This document shows positions 11,827-24,387 of a stretch of DNA of 64,000 nt, in pieces. Made by a program: the position numbers and the translations under genes. How positions within the stretch are numbered: the first letter of the stretch is position 1; each line of letters starts with the position of its first letter. Origin of the DNA: Aldrovandia affinis (Eukaryota; Chordata; Actinopteri; Notacanthiformes; Halosauridae); the NCBI GenBank assembly GCA_029706075.1, contig JAINUG010000194.1, forward strand, positions 372,001 to 436,000, given 5' to 3'. The notes under the pieces are model-generated. The model saw only the letters and a program-made list of their open reading frames with translations, was not told the DNA's origin and did no database searches.

Positions 11827-14800
11827 CTGAAATGGAAAGAAAATGAATCAGAAAATGAATTTGACTGATTTCCTCAGCCAACTTAAAAAGTAGCTGTTTC
11901 CATAAACAAGGATGTTGGCTGAACTGGGCAGTCTACAGTTCGAGGCTGAGGAGAAAATGAGGCAGGATTATACCCAACTATGTGGGTTTTTTTATTTTTA
12001 ATTTTTTGCCTTGGTCCAGGGAAACACACCTGAAGAAAAATGGCTCTTGTTATTTTTCTTGCTTTTGAACCCATGTGGAAATCCCAGTATCTGCAGCTTG
12101 TAGATCATAGAATAAATAGAACATCAGTTTCTGAGAGTTCAGTGCTCCAGACTGGAGAAACAAACAGGCCAGACCTGTGGGGAGGCTCATTCAGGTGGGA
12201 ACCCTTCCTCTGGCCCCCAGGTCTGCTCATATCTAGCTGGGCTGAATAGGCTCAGCTGAGACAGATTTTTTTTTAAATGAATAAATAAAAAAAAAGGTTT
12301 CTGGCATGATAATACACCCAGTGCTGTCTCGGCACAGCAGCTGCAGTCATATTAATTGCTAATAGTTTCAGTCATGCATTCTCCTGTATAAACAGTCTGC
12401 TTGTTCACTACGCGTAGTGTTCAAATTCGGATTCCCAGGAGATATTTAAGGTAAAAAAAAAGGCAATTTATCTTTGTAGATTATTAGCTAGCCATTGTGT
12501 GAAAAATGTGGTCTCTCCCTTTGGAGCTCCTTCAGCCTGCCCTCTAATCCGAGGATCACCTTTCGCCGTGTGCTGGATCTGTTTCTCATCATCACCTTTC
12601 CAGCATGCCCCATTTTTGCACGGTCTCACTGTTTCATTCAGTCCTGCTCTTCAGGATTACAGTGGCACACAAAAAATATCCCGTGTTGCTTCGTATCGGC
12701 CTAACCCTACTCAGAACGCTGCGATATCACAGTTTGCTGTTCCCCTTCACTGTATTCCCACTCAAAGAAGCAACAAATGGCTAATGGTATGATGACAGAA
12801 GCGGCTTTTATATTTGAACTGATGGGGGTAAAGGCAGGGCAGTGTACAGGAAGCGTGTGCGTGATTGCGTGCGTGCGTACGTACGTCATTCGTCTTCCAG
12901 CTTCTGGACTTTAAGAATCAGGGTGCTCAGACAATAAAAAAAAAAATTTAATCACAATATTTTGTGGTCCTCATTTTAGTGAAACTCAAACCACCTACGC
13001 AGGTTCTTTGGAATGTATGGGTAACTCTGGGATGCGTTATTATTAGCCTATACTTCGCCTAGGATAGCCCCAAATCACATTTTCTTAAAATTGGGGTGGG
13101 GAAAGTACCAAAGGCGGAGCTGGGAAAGTGGGTCACATAGAAATAATCCTCTTGGCTTCCCTGATGAACATGAGGCCTGGTGCAAAGTTATTTCGTGGGA
13201 GAGTATAATTCATGTGCCGGCGCCAGCCTTTCTATTGATGTAATGGTTTCGCTACCTCGTTCTGGTGCCGAGATTCGGGGCTCAGCCTAATTAGCACTGA
13301 CAGTGTATCAAATGGAAATGGATGAGGGTGTCAAATGAATGTCCCCCCCAAAAAATCTGGACTTTTCTTTTTCCAAAAAAGTTTAGAACCGACATGAGCA
13401 AACACAGTGCGTATTCCTAACAGATGTTGAACACCAATGAGAGCCGGAGGAAAAGGAGCTGATGTGTGATGGAATGGGGGGGGGGGGTAACGTTGGGCTT
13501 CTCCAATTCCTTGCCTTACAAGATGGAAAGAGTATTACATTAGTCTTCATAAGTATGCAACTGGGTGCTGCGTTACTAATGGTTATTAATAGTTTGGAGA
13601 CGTATGTATTTGGCTTTATCTTTATCCCCAGTAATATATTCTGAGATGTATTTACATAGAGCCGTTGTTATTGGAGATATTATCATAAAGAGCCTTTCAG
13701 TAGAGTAAGAGAAGCACTGCCCCACTTCATATTGGCAACGGCTTCCTAACCTGCCAGATTTAGGTAATGAAAGTGTGCAGGCTTTGTGAAGTGATAGTTA
13801 TTTCAGTTTCATTTTACAGTATCACTAGCAGTGCTTATTTTGTCACTGCCATTAGGATCTGCTGTAAGAGTTAAACATGTGGGTGTGGAGCTCCGTGGTT
13901 TTGCTGGGATGAAGAGGCTTTCGTGTGACTCTGGGTTTTCATCAAAGCAAAGAGTATAAATTGTGAAAGTAATCGCAGACACTCAGGCCCGAACCCCCAG
14001 TCTGTCCTCTCCCCCTGTTGTCTAGACCCAGCTTTGAGCTGTCAATCATCGCCTCCTGCTCCCTCACTGGCACCCCTCGGTGGCCTGCATTGGCTATGCA
14101 CCACATAAGCATTACCTCATTTGGAAAGCTGCGACGTTTGGAGTCTTGTAGAATCTAGGACTTCTCGTTTTAGATGCGGTTTTGGCGTGACTTAATTACA
14201 AGCTTCTCAGAAGTGCGAATCTGGCTGCGTGTTTTTAATTCGCCCCCTGCTTCCTGCCGGCAGTGGTCTAAAGGCTTGCTGCAGGTTGGGTTTGAGTGGG
14301 AGGAGAAACTGAGTTTAGTGCACACATCTGTGGGGACCCAGGAGCCCCAGGCAGGGCTGTGCTGGGCAGTGTGGTCTGGACATATTGAGACACTTATTCC
14401 CTAGGTTGAGCTAGCTGGACAGAACAGGCCAAAGTCTCTACTTGTGTATCAGTCATCAAAAAAAGGAAAAAAAAGATCAATCGCTTTTATAAAAATGATG
14501 CGCCGATTAATCAGACTGCACTGCAACACTCCCTGTAGATTTTAACAAGAGGCTGTGTTCTTTGGTTCTGAGTCAGTGAGAAGACCAGTGGTAAATGCCA
14601 AACGCAGGCATGGTCTTAACAGCAGCAGGAAGGGGTTAAACCAGACCAGGTTCCAGCAGACACTGTCTGGTGCAAAGGTTCTCCTGTAGATTGTGTAGTA
14701 AGGGGCTGGGAAAAAGGGGAGCATAAATTATCCTCAGAGTCTAATGCTGGTGTGGCATGCAGCGCTCATTCCCTCTATCCCCACTGATGGATGTTTCTGT

Positions 14801-17800
14801 AAAAGTGCACGCTGTATTAGTGTTGGGAAGAAACTAGCAGTATTAAAGTATCGGTAGGGGAAAAACAGTTGGGGTGCACGTCTTTTTATAGTCAGCTGTA
14901 ATTACTAGCGTTGTGAATCAGAACTTCCCACATCTGGCCTTCAGACTTTGCAAAGATGAGTCCAAACAACCTTGCACGTAAAACACATCCATCATCAGAA
15001 AATAAAAAGAACAAAGGGGGAGGATGACACTATTCCAACTGTTGAATTTGTTTTGGAAGTGTACAGGACCCGCCGTGTATCAGTGCCGAATGTACAGTGT
15101 AAATACACACCCCCGCGATGCCTGTGTGTGTGTGTGTGTTTAACAGTATGGAAACACTAGTACTAATAACTGAAAACAGACCATGCTTTGCTCTTGTGTA
15201 AGCATCTTAATGCCTGGGTCCAGAAATTGCAGGTTAAAGACAAATCAACAGGCTTTTCTTTCTTACCCTTATTCTTTAAGTTTAAGAAACATAAACTTGC
15301 ACTTGCAAAATATGCTAACAGCGTCATTTTAAAACACAACAGAGTCAGAAGAGGATAGAAGAGCCACAACGTGAAGTCTCTGTGTTCGTACCAAGTCAGA
15401 CATTGTGCAGGAGAGTTGAGGCGGCATGGTGGCTGGGTCAACTCAGAAGAGCGTGTAATATGCCAAAATTGTTTGCGATTAAAGCACGTTTTCTGACTCC
15501 CTGTCTTCCTTCAAATGAGCTGTAGGGGAAATGGATGTTGGCAGATTCATCCACAGGCACTTTTGGGTTTGAATTTGTGTAGTGAAAAGCCAGAGGCCGT
15601 ATCGTATGCAGCGTAATAGGGGACGGAGCCAGGCTCAGGAAGATGGGCAGTGAAACGTCCATAACGTATTGACAAGGCAGAGCAAGAGCTTGAAAGCAGT
15701 GTGCTGTGGGCCGTAGGGGACCATAATCCAAAAGCCCAAGCCATTCATGTGCTGTTTTAAAAGCGCTTTGGATCCCCTGTGCTTTGTAGCTGTTTAATGC
15801 TTGTTATTGGTTGACCAAAAACATCAGTTCTTTCCAGATTTAAGAGCTTTTTTTTTTTTCCCTTATTTTTTTCTAGTTCCACTGGGTAGTGTAACTTTCT
15901 TCCTTTGATGGTGGAATTCACCCTCTGGAAGCCCTTGTAATTAAGATGTGACCCCCTTCCGCCCCCCACCCCCACCCCACCCCACCCTTTATCAGATTTC
16001 ACTCCTGGATCAATTGCTCTTTGTGAAAAGGAAACATATGTTGAGCACCCCCCCTCCTCCTAATCTGAATTAGTGCCTGTTGGGCCACCTTCTGAGCCTC
16101 ACCCCTTTGCACCGTCTGCTGTGAAATTAAACAGCATTGCCCAACGTAGAAAGAGGAGTTTGTGTGGCGGTGGAACTGTGCACTAAGGGCACAATGTGAG
16201 CCGCTAGTAGAGCCTGGCCCTGATGGAGCGCTGCTGTAGCTGAGGTGTGAAGGGCCGGTCTCTGTGGACACACATACTCCCCGCACAGGTCACCCGCGTG
16301 AACAAGCCAGCACTTTACATTAGCTCACGGCTCATTACGCTGACTCATTTTGAGTGATTCTGTCATCTGTACGAGGGACTCCAGTCCGCCTCGGTAGTCT
16401 GGTGAATCAGATTACAGCGGTAACTACGATTTTTTTCTTTCTGCTTATTTAGGTATAATTAATCTTCCATTAATAGAGGAAAGCTGTGGAAGTCTTCATC
16501 CACTATGCTATGTGACTTATACACTCTACTGTAAATATGCTGTTGAAATTATCATTTGTTCTGCCTCCCAAAAGCATGTATTTTTCTCTTCTTTTTTTTT
16601 TTCTTCCCTCCAAATAAATTTGAGTTCCCGCAGATTTTTGTTCATACCAGTTCAAGACGTGCATTGGAGAATGTTTGTCTTTAGTTTTGTTTTGTGCCAT
16701 ATCCGATCTTTTTCTGAACTTTGTTAACAGGGCAATTTAATTCAAAATCTAATGGGGCACTTTACTTCAGCTTAAGGTATCTTTGGATATAAATCTTATC
16801 TTTTTTACTTTTCTGGTGACAGAACACTGTTGTTTCTTTTTCCTTATTGGTACTCCCTGGAACTAAACTTTATTTTGTTAATGGAGTTAAATTAGAGTTT
16901 GTTTGAAGTGGAACTGTTCAAGATTGCCTAGTTGTTCTAACATTTCAGCACCAAAAGAAAACACAGGGTGAAAATGCTTAACTGGGAGCCTGTGTTTTGT
17001 CAGCTATTGAGATCTTGGATGTGACCGCAACCAGCCCCTTCGGTATCCATTCTGCCGAATAATAAGGTGTACTTTATGTTGGAAGGGAAATGTGAAAACC
17101 TGTAACCCATTTTTTTTTCTTGAACGAATGCTACTAAAATTCTTCAGCACATGTTACCAATTATCCTGCTGCAGAGGGGCTTTTGGGTTCTCTAGAGCAA
17201 AGGACAAACAATATTCCTGCCTCTTTCTCTGTCAAGGCAGAAGCGCTTTGGTGGGTGTAGTTTGACTACATTTAGCCATATTTTATGTCTGGTTAAATTG
17301 GACCAGAAATGCACGCAAACTGTGGAATGTTCCTAAGATGTTAAATACAACTCCCCTCCTAATAGCTTACCCCTGCCCCCCATAGTCAGGTGAGGGGCTA
17401 ATTTAGATTTCTTGAGGTTTTAGTTTCATTAATGAATGCTGAAGGTGATGAATTACTCCCAGTGTGAAGGAGCCGCACTCAGACAAGGTGCTGCTCTGCT
17501 GAGAGTCTCGCGTGTGTGTGTTCCATGCTGGGCTGTGGTGGATAAGTGGTCTGTGGCATTGGGGAGCCAGTGACTGAAGACCTGTGTCTTTACTGGCAGG
17601 GAGGGTGTGAGGTACACCACTGGGATCGCCAGGGATGCCACACGCCTGTCTTCGCAATTACACCAGGAAAAAAACCTGTGTTGGGATTTCCCTTCCGACC
17701 TCAGGCCTGTCACGCAGGGTCTCCTGCAACCCCAGAAAAAGCCCGCTTGGGCACAGGGGTGTCCCCGTTTTCCCCGCTTGCACACACGGGTTGCTTAAGG

Positions 17801-19640
17801 CTTCATGTATTTCATGCAAATTTGTACAGCCTTTTTTATTTGCACTGGAGCCAGCAGTAGTTGGTTGGCGTGAAGGCACACCGTTTCTTTAATGTGTTTT
17901 TCAAGCACAGGTGGAAGGTGCTAATGGGATTAGATATTTATGACTTCAGGGAGCCTTGGGTCCCCATAGCAGAGAGCAGGGCAGGAGGAAGTCTCTCTCA
18001 AGCGAGACTGACAGGATGTCCCAGCTGTGCGCCGCCCCACTGTGGGGCTCTCGTGTCTGAGGTCTGGTAAACCATGACAGGAGCGCGAGTGGAAAATCTC
18101 TCTGACTCGACTTTAGCGAGTCCGGCCTCACCACACCACCTGGGGGATCTGCCTGCGATCGCCGGACTGCAAGAATATATTCCCACATGCTGTGTGCTCA
18201 AACACACCGGTCTGTTTGCAATGGCGTTTTATCATGCCAGTCACACAGTCTACTGTCAATGCTCAAGTCATAGCTGGTTTGGTGTGGATGATTTGTTTCC
18301 TTTACTGGTGTGTATATATCAGGCCGGTGGGATTTAGGGCTCACAGCTGCTGCACGTGTGAGGTTTCAGGTTATCCATTTGCCAGCACTTTGGATTCCAG
18401 AACATTCTGGAAAAATACAAAGGACCGTTCCTCTCAATTTGCACCTTTTCATAGGTGCACTTGTATATTATTCTTAGTTCTAAATAATCAATACCCGCTT
18501 TCATAAGCATTCATAAAATTGCCTCTCAGCAGTTTTACTCTGTACAGTCTGCCCTCATTACTAAATATACAGTACAACCTCATCTCTCAGTTTCTGCGGT
18601 TATGTTCTATCCCTCCAAGACTGCTGAAGAAAAACAAATTTATGAGTCCATCCGACCAGGTTGGTCCGAGCAAGTCATTCATCAGCTCTATTAGAGTGCA
18701 AGCCTAGTAGTGGCCAGCTCGAGTCTTCCCAGTACTTTCTGTGCTAGCACATTTCCACACTGCATTGAAATGATTCTGCTGGAATTTGAGCCATGGTGTT
18801 TTAAAATTGCAGTCAGATGTAAAATAATTCACATATAGCAGAATGCAGACTTAACATACACATTTTCCGATGTTATTCCATGATTTTTTCGTTGATTCCC
18901 CTCTGTTGAATTTCAGTAGGTTGCGTGTTTATGAAACGCCACAATAAAAGAAGAGCGGAGTAGAGTGAGCTGCACACAACTGGGAATCCCAATAGTGAGG
19001 GACAGGGGCTGAATACTATTGAATATCATTGAAATGGTTTGAATATTGACTGAAAGGGGAAAGGAGAGATTTCTTTCTTTTTCTAACGAGATTTATGAGT
19101 AGGCTCTGGGATGAACGTTACATTTACTCTCATTTCCACCACAAAAAAGGACAGACCGCAAACTGGGATCGTAATTTATCACTCACTTTTTGTGTGAAGC
19201 CAACGGTAAGCACTATAAAGTCGAAGATGAGCAGATATACGGGTCCGAGCATGATTGTGTTGTCCAAGTACCAAATAACTCAATCCCGTCAGTGTCCCTA
19301 CGCAAGCCCTGATGTGCTTGAGGAATGCTTTAACATTTCTCTCTGTAAATCTTGCCCTCATTTTACTTTTTACCCAAACAACTATTCCATAAGCATTCAA
19401 ATAGGATTGTATATTTTCTGTAAAAAAAAAAAAAAAAAAACCAAGAGCAAAAGCAAATAATGTTGTGCAAGCTGTTAGTATGACCCCAGTGACCAAAGCA
19501 TAAATCTTGCAGCTGAGCTCTCCCAGTGCGTGGAGTCCACCATCTTTCTGTAATATAAAAATTTATTACTCTTGGAGAACAAACCGTTGCTAAAAATTTC
19601 AGTCTGTTCTGTGAGCTTCCCTGTCACGGAATGTCCTAGT
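11827..19640. other. ralgps2 / angptl1 intron DNA, no gene seen
   Basis: This is intronic on both strands if the upstream angptl1 exon at 19.7 kb is right. Small landmarks are a G-run at 13476-13487, a (TG)n at 15122-15140 and poly(A) near 19421-19440. No exon with family similarity was found, and no clear transposon ends. Confidence 0.5.
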
Positions 19641-20110
19641 CGATTTTCAGGCTCATCTGCAGCTGTGCAGGTAGGGAGCGAGAGGATGGAGCGGACAGCG
19701 AGAAAGGCGAAAGCGCCGGGCGTACGCACCTCTGGTGGTGTGTGAGAATAGCACAGCGCTCTCCGACCGGTCTTCACTCTGCTGCGGCCGCGGAAACCGG
19801 GAGTGCTCTCGGTAGGGTCTGCGCAGGTCGCATGCTGTCACCGGGTCCTCTCCTGTGGGCTGCGGGGGCACTGTATCCTTCTGGCTGAGTCCAGTGGCAG
19901 GAGCACCGCTGGCGTGCTGGTATCGTGGGCAAGATGGGCCGTGGTTAGGACATGGCTGAGGGGCCCCGGCACGTACAGAGAACCGGCTGCGTTTGAAGAC
20001 TGAACCCCCGACGGCTGATCGCCTGCGCTTTTCACAAAGGACGGGGGAAGTGTGGGGTGGGTTGTTTTTTTTGTTTTTTTCTCCTCTCTCTTTCCTTCTT
20101 CTTTATGGAG
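19640..20110 (-). promoter_or_regulatory. angptl1: candidate angptl1 promoter and non-coding first exon
   Basis: This block is GC- and CpG-rich against an AT-rich surround. On the minus strand there is a donor-like 'AGAG|GTGCGT' with the exon edge at 19730. It could join the acceptor at 11826 to make a spliced leader. The layout fits the non-coding first exon known for mammalian ANGPTL genes. It is inferred from composition and one splice-like site only. Confidence 0.35.
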
Positions 20111-20539
20111 CGGCCCAGCCCACTTCTGATGTCACCCATGCTAAAAAGGAGACAGAATAACAGAACTCCTCCTAATGTTTCACATCCCTAAAAAAATCCT
20201 CCCTCTTTTTTGGGGGAAAAAAAGAAAGGAAGAAAAAAAAAAAAAAGCCCTGAACTTGCACAAGGAAGGCCTGTGTGCAGCTGGGGGGAGTATGGGCCGA
20301 GAGGACTGTTTTCTTTCTCGGGAGAGTTACAGCTGAGAGCCCTTTGCAGGTCACAACTGGATTCTTGCCGCTGTTGTTCAGCCTGTGAAGCACAGCCCCT
20401 GTAAGTGATTTACCTCTTCACCTACACGTACACGTAGGCACACTTGCATTTACACACGTGCACACCCTTCTTAGCACTATTTTTGGTCCATGTGCTCCTT
20501 GAGCGTCCTTGGTTTTTATATAGATGGCTTTTTGTTCAG

Positions 20540-20590
20540 TGCTTTTTTTTTTTATTTTATTTTATTTTATTTTATTTTATTTTATTTTTG
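20540..20590. repeat. (TTTTA)n microsatellite
   Basis: Repeated TTTTA units follow a T-run and precede a SINE copy by about 110 bases. Confidence 0.9.
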
Positions 20591-20703
20591 GTTTGGTTTG
20601 GTTGTTTCATAACACAAAGCACACAGCTGGTCTGTTCTGTAATTGTGTCATATTGTTGCATCTTAGACCAACCTGGCACTAATACCAATGCAAACGTTGG
20701 TAT

Positions 20704-20921
20704 GGCTGGCAGTGTAGTGTAATGGTTGAGCTGGACTTGTAACTCAGAGGTTGCAGGTTCAATTCCCAGGTGGGGCACTGTTGTACCCTTGAGCAAGGTG
20801 CTTAACCTGAATTGCTTCAGTAAAATATCCAGCTGTATAATTTGATTGTATGTAAAGAAATGTAAACTGTAAGTCGCTCTGGATAAGAGCGTCTGCTAAA
20901 TGCCTAAAATGTAAATGTAAA
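20704..20921 (+). mobile_element. tRNA-derived SINE (V-SINE-like)
   Basis: The tRNA-like head carries 'tagtgtaatggttgag' and B box 'ggttcaattcc'. A body with 'cccttgagcaaggtgctt' follows, and then the conserved fish core 'ctctggataagagcgtctgc'. It ends in short 'aaatgtaaatg' units. A second copy lies at 22145-22371 in the opposite orientation. Confidence 0.85.
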
Positions 20922-21492
20922 CGTAGAAGCCATGTGCCATTGTTTTTTTGTCTTATTGAGTTTGTTGGTGGGACGTCCGCGTTTCCGTGGAGATGTGCGT
21001 GTGTTCCGAGAGGCTTGGGTATCATGCGGCCTCTCTGCAGTTGGTAGCTGTGTATGTTTGTTTATGAATTCAGGCGGGGGAGTGCTTGGTGGTAGGAAGA
21101 AAAAGGGGGTTGGCTTTGATGTTGGTGCTGATCTATATACAATATGTGTGTGAGCAGGGCCTCCGGGCTCTGGAAGCTGCAACCCTTGGGTTCTCAGGTG
21201 AATGAAACGAACTGCTGTGATTATGATGTCACAGAAGAAGCCTGGCCTTGCTATGCACCCTCTTGCCTTTGTCACTGCCGCAGTCCTCTGCAGGGCCACC
21301 AGTGCACAGTCCACTGTATGCGCAGGAGACCCCCATCCAGCTCCTGGCCCCTGCACTCAGTGGCTCTCTGTTTTCAGGTAAACTGGCCCCTTCCTGTTGC
21401 TTCCGGACAAGCAGATCACTTACCCTCTTCAGGCAATTTGGTTAATGGGTAGAACTAATGGACATCAGTTACCAGTATATTGGTCCTGATTT

Positions 21493-21530
<38 letters not shown>

Positions 21531-22144
21531 CTTTCTTTCTTTCTTCCTCCCTCCCCCTTCTTACTGCCAATGCAATCTAGTAATTTGTGGGAGTGTGCTT
21601 TTCTGGAATTCATGTGGATGGTTCCCATTAGATCACGTGATCGATGATTTGTGGAGGTATATGAGTGCATGCTCAGTTCCAGGTGGTTACATATGGCGCT
21701 CTAGTCTGATACATTTCCACGCAGGGGTGCGTCTGCACTCGATGTTCTGGTAGGGACGTTGACTCTACCGTCTGAAGAAATCTGGAGCTCAGACATGAAT
21801 AACAGCCTTGTCCAGATGATCGGGGGCGGAAAAACAAAAAACCTTAAAAATCTCAACTGTCAGTATGTAATCTCTGCTCTTAGTTTAGACATTTTAGCTG
21901 CTGTCTCTTTTCAAGGAGATGAGAGCAGAGGCTGTTTCAATCATATCTATGATTGAGATATATGGCTCCTCCCCAAAATGTATGTCTAACCGTCAGAAAT
22001 GATATGCCTCTAATATCCAACTTCAAAAACTCAGCCAGGAGCACAGCTTTTGTGTCCCATTGAGAGCAGTAAATAATCATGTAATACCACTATGAACTTT
22101 TAAACACGTGTTCCCAGTGCTTCACTTGAGCCTGCACACATCAT
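20922..22144. other. ralgps2 intron, no gene seen
   Basis: This is intronic DNA with a (TA)n run at about 21496-21528 followed by a CTTT run (21530-21546). No exon was recognised. Confidence 0.5.
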
Positions 22145-22371
22145 TACATTTTTAGGCATTTAGCAGGCATTTAGGCATTTATCCAGAGCAACTTACACAG
22201 TTTACATTTCTTTACATACAATCCATTTATACAGCTGCATATTTTACTGAAGCAATTCAGGGTAAGTGCCTTGCTCAAGGGTACAACGGCAGTGCTCCAC
22301 CTGGGAATCGAACCAGCAACCTCTGAGTTACAAGCCCAGTTCCCTAACCATTGCACTGCACTGCCACCCTG
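22145..22371 (-). mobile_element. tRNA-derived SINE (V-SINE-like), reverse copy
   Basis: It is the reverse complement of the 20704 family: B box 'ggttcgattcc', 'cccttgagcaaggcactt' and the 'gctctggataaatgcc' core. The core region is duplicated slightly (two 'tttaggcattta' blocks at the low-coordinate end), so it is an older, altered copy. Confidence 0.85.
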
Positions 22372-22491
22372 TTTCATCTCGCACTGACCCATGCAGCAAA
22401 GATTTTGGTGGCTTAATCACTTCTCTGTAGGTTAAATCATTGCGCCTTTCATTGCTGCTTCTCCACCTGCACATGTCGTTAGTCTCCAATC

Positions 22492-22612
22492 CCTGCCTTT
22501 CCAGCTCTTCAAGTCCCACTCCCTGCCTTTCCAGCTCTTCCCCACTCCCTGCCTTTCCAGCTCTTCAAGTCCCACTCCCTGCCTTTCCGGCTCTTCAAGT
22601 CCCAGTTCCTGC
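22492..22612. repeat. minisatellite 'ccctgcctttccagctcttc'
   Basis: About four units of roughly 24-33 bases share 'cctgcctttccagctcttc', differing by the presence of 'aagtcccact'. Each unit resembles a splice acceptor (pyrimidines then CAG) on the plus strand, the sense strand of ralgps2. Confidence 0.85.
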
Positions 22613-22639
22613 TCTGCGTCCAATCACTTCAGGCTGAAT

Positions 22640-24249
22640 TGTTGCTAACAATGACCGGGTCAGGTTTGCGTAATATCTCCTGGCTGCCTGTCATTTCTGG
22701 GTTTTTTGTTATTGTTGTTCCTTATTAGCAGGCTGCTTCCAGAGAGGAGGAGGAAAATGCCCTAGGAAACCAAACCCTGTCTTCTGGAATAAGTGTTAAA
22801 CAACACTGACCATTCTGATGTTGTCCAATGTACAGAATTAGCTTTCACTGATATGCTACGTCTGTCACATTATCGATTGGTGGAGCAGAAATGGAGCTCA
22901 CTTCACGGCGACAGTGAAAAATCGGTTTCATTTTCAGGAAGCTTTTGGATTTCTCTTCATTTGTTACATAACAGTAATAAAATGTCTCAGTCTGAAAATG
23001 TTTTTCTTTGTTCATTGCCTTTCAGTCAATGTAAAAATATCTAATGCTAAAAATATTTGTAAAAGCCAATTAGTAGCAGGAAGTCGCTCATTCGTAAAGC
23101 CATTGTGGAGCGCCCCCCCAATTGCTCTCAGTGCTGGCTGAAATCGAACAGCACTGCACATATTGTGTTGGGGGGGGTGGAGTACAGCAGTCAAAACAAA
23201 TCACTTTTCATAATAACCTCTCAAAAGGTATTTTCAATTAGCCCATTGAGGCATGTAGCGCTGTAGTCTGTTTGTGACCTGTGGGCAAGGTGTTTCTGTT
23301 TACCAGCCTGTTTTGTTTCCAAGGCTACATCAGGTTTACTTCAGCAAAAGGGCAACCACACAACTGCAAGGCAGTGACTAATATTTTAGCATGCCAAAAG
23401 GCAACTACGGTCTTTAAAAGCGGTGTGCTTTTCTGAGAGTGACAAATGTGGTTATTTGTAAATGGGAGCCGCTGTTTGAGGGCTGAAATGACCCCATCGC
23501 CCTTGGGGCCGTGGAATACATCAGACCGATGGGGTGCGTCTTCATAGTGCTGACCTTACTGGAACCTCACTGGAAAGGCCTTTCGGAATCTACATTTAGA
23601 AAGATCTCTGTTCCAGCCTTCAATAAGCATCTGTATTTTCATTCTCTCAGCCACTTCCACTACTGCATGAAGTCAACTTTCCATTTATACTAAGGCATTC
23701 GAATAAGCAGACTAAATTGTTCTTTATTTGTGCAGCATCCCTGATTTCCAAACGCTGTCAAACCACCTATTCCTCATTCTAAGGAAATGGTGAGAGTAAA
23801 CAAAACTGAAAAATAAGGATTTTGTTGCTACAATCATTTTCAAGAGAATACAATTCTGGTGTACACAAGGACAAGGTATAAGCCGAAGCCTGGCTGCTCA
23901 CTGATGGATAACCTACATGGGCAGATATGTCAGGCTTGTGTTAACGTTGGTCTCATTCTCATTCCATTAGTTGAAAAAAGGGTGATAGCTTTCATTGGCT
24001 GGCTGCTGGAGCACTCACCTCCGAAGAGATTGCAACTCTCTTCATATTAAATGAATGACAGCAGGGGATCAACAGGGCTCCTCCCTGCAATATGGATCAC
24101 CAAAAACCGTGCTCTCACGGCCAGGCATTGTATCCGCAAGGATATAAAAAGTCTTACTTGCGAGGCTAGGTTTATGTGAAAGTATGGCCATTTGGCTGCA
24201 GCGATGCCCATTCTGAGCATGTGTATGGTCTTGTCTGTTTCTCCCGCAG
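22640..24249. other. ralgps2: ralgps2 intron, 3' part
   Basis: No gene or clear repeat was seen. It ends in the acceptor 'gtttctcccgcag' that opens the first ralgps2 exon of the window. Confidence 0.6.
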
Positions 24250-24387
24250 GGATGTACCTGTCAGACCTGACCTACATTGACTCTGCCTATCCCTCCACGG
24301 GCAGCATCCTGGAGAATGAGCAGCGCTCTAACCTGATGAACAACATTCTGAGGATCATCTCTGACCTGCAGCGATCCTGCGAGTATG
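24250..24387 (+). CDS. ralgps2: ralgps2 exon a: end of RasGEF domain
   Basis: It encodes [18 protein letters not shown] through LQRSCEYD. This is the last helix-rich part of the RasGEF domain. It starts with two bases of a split Gly codon, so an upstream exon must exist. Confidence 0.95.
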
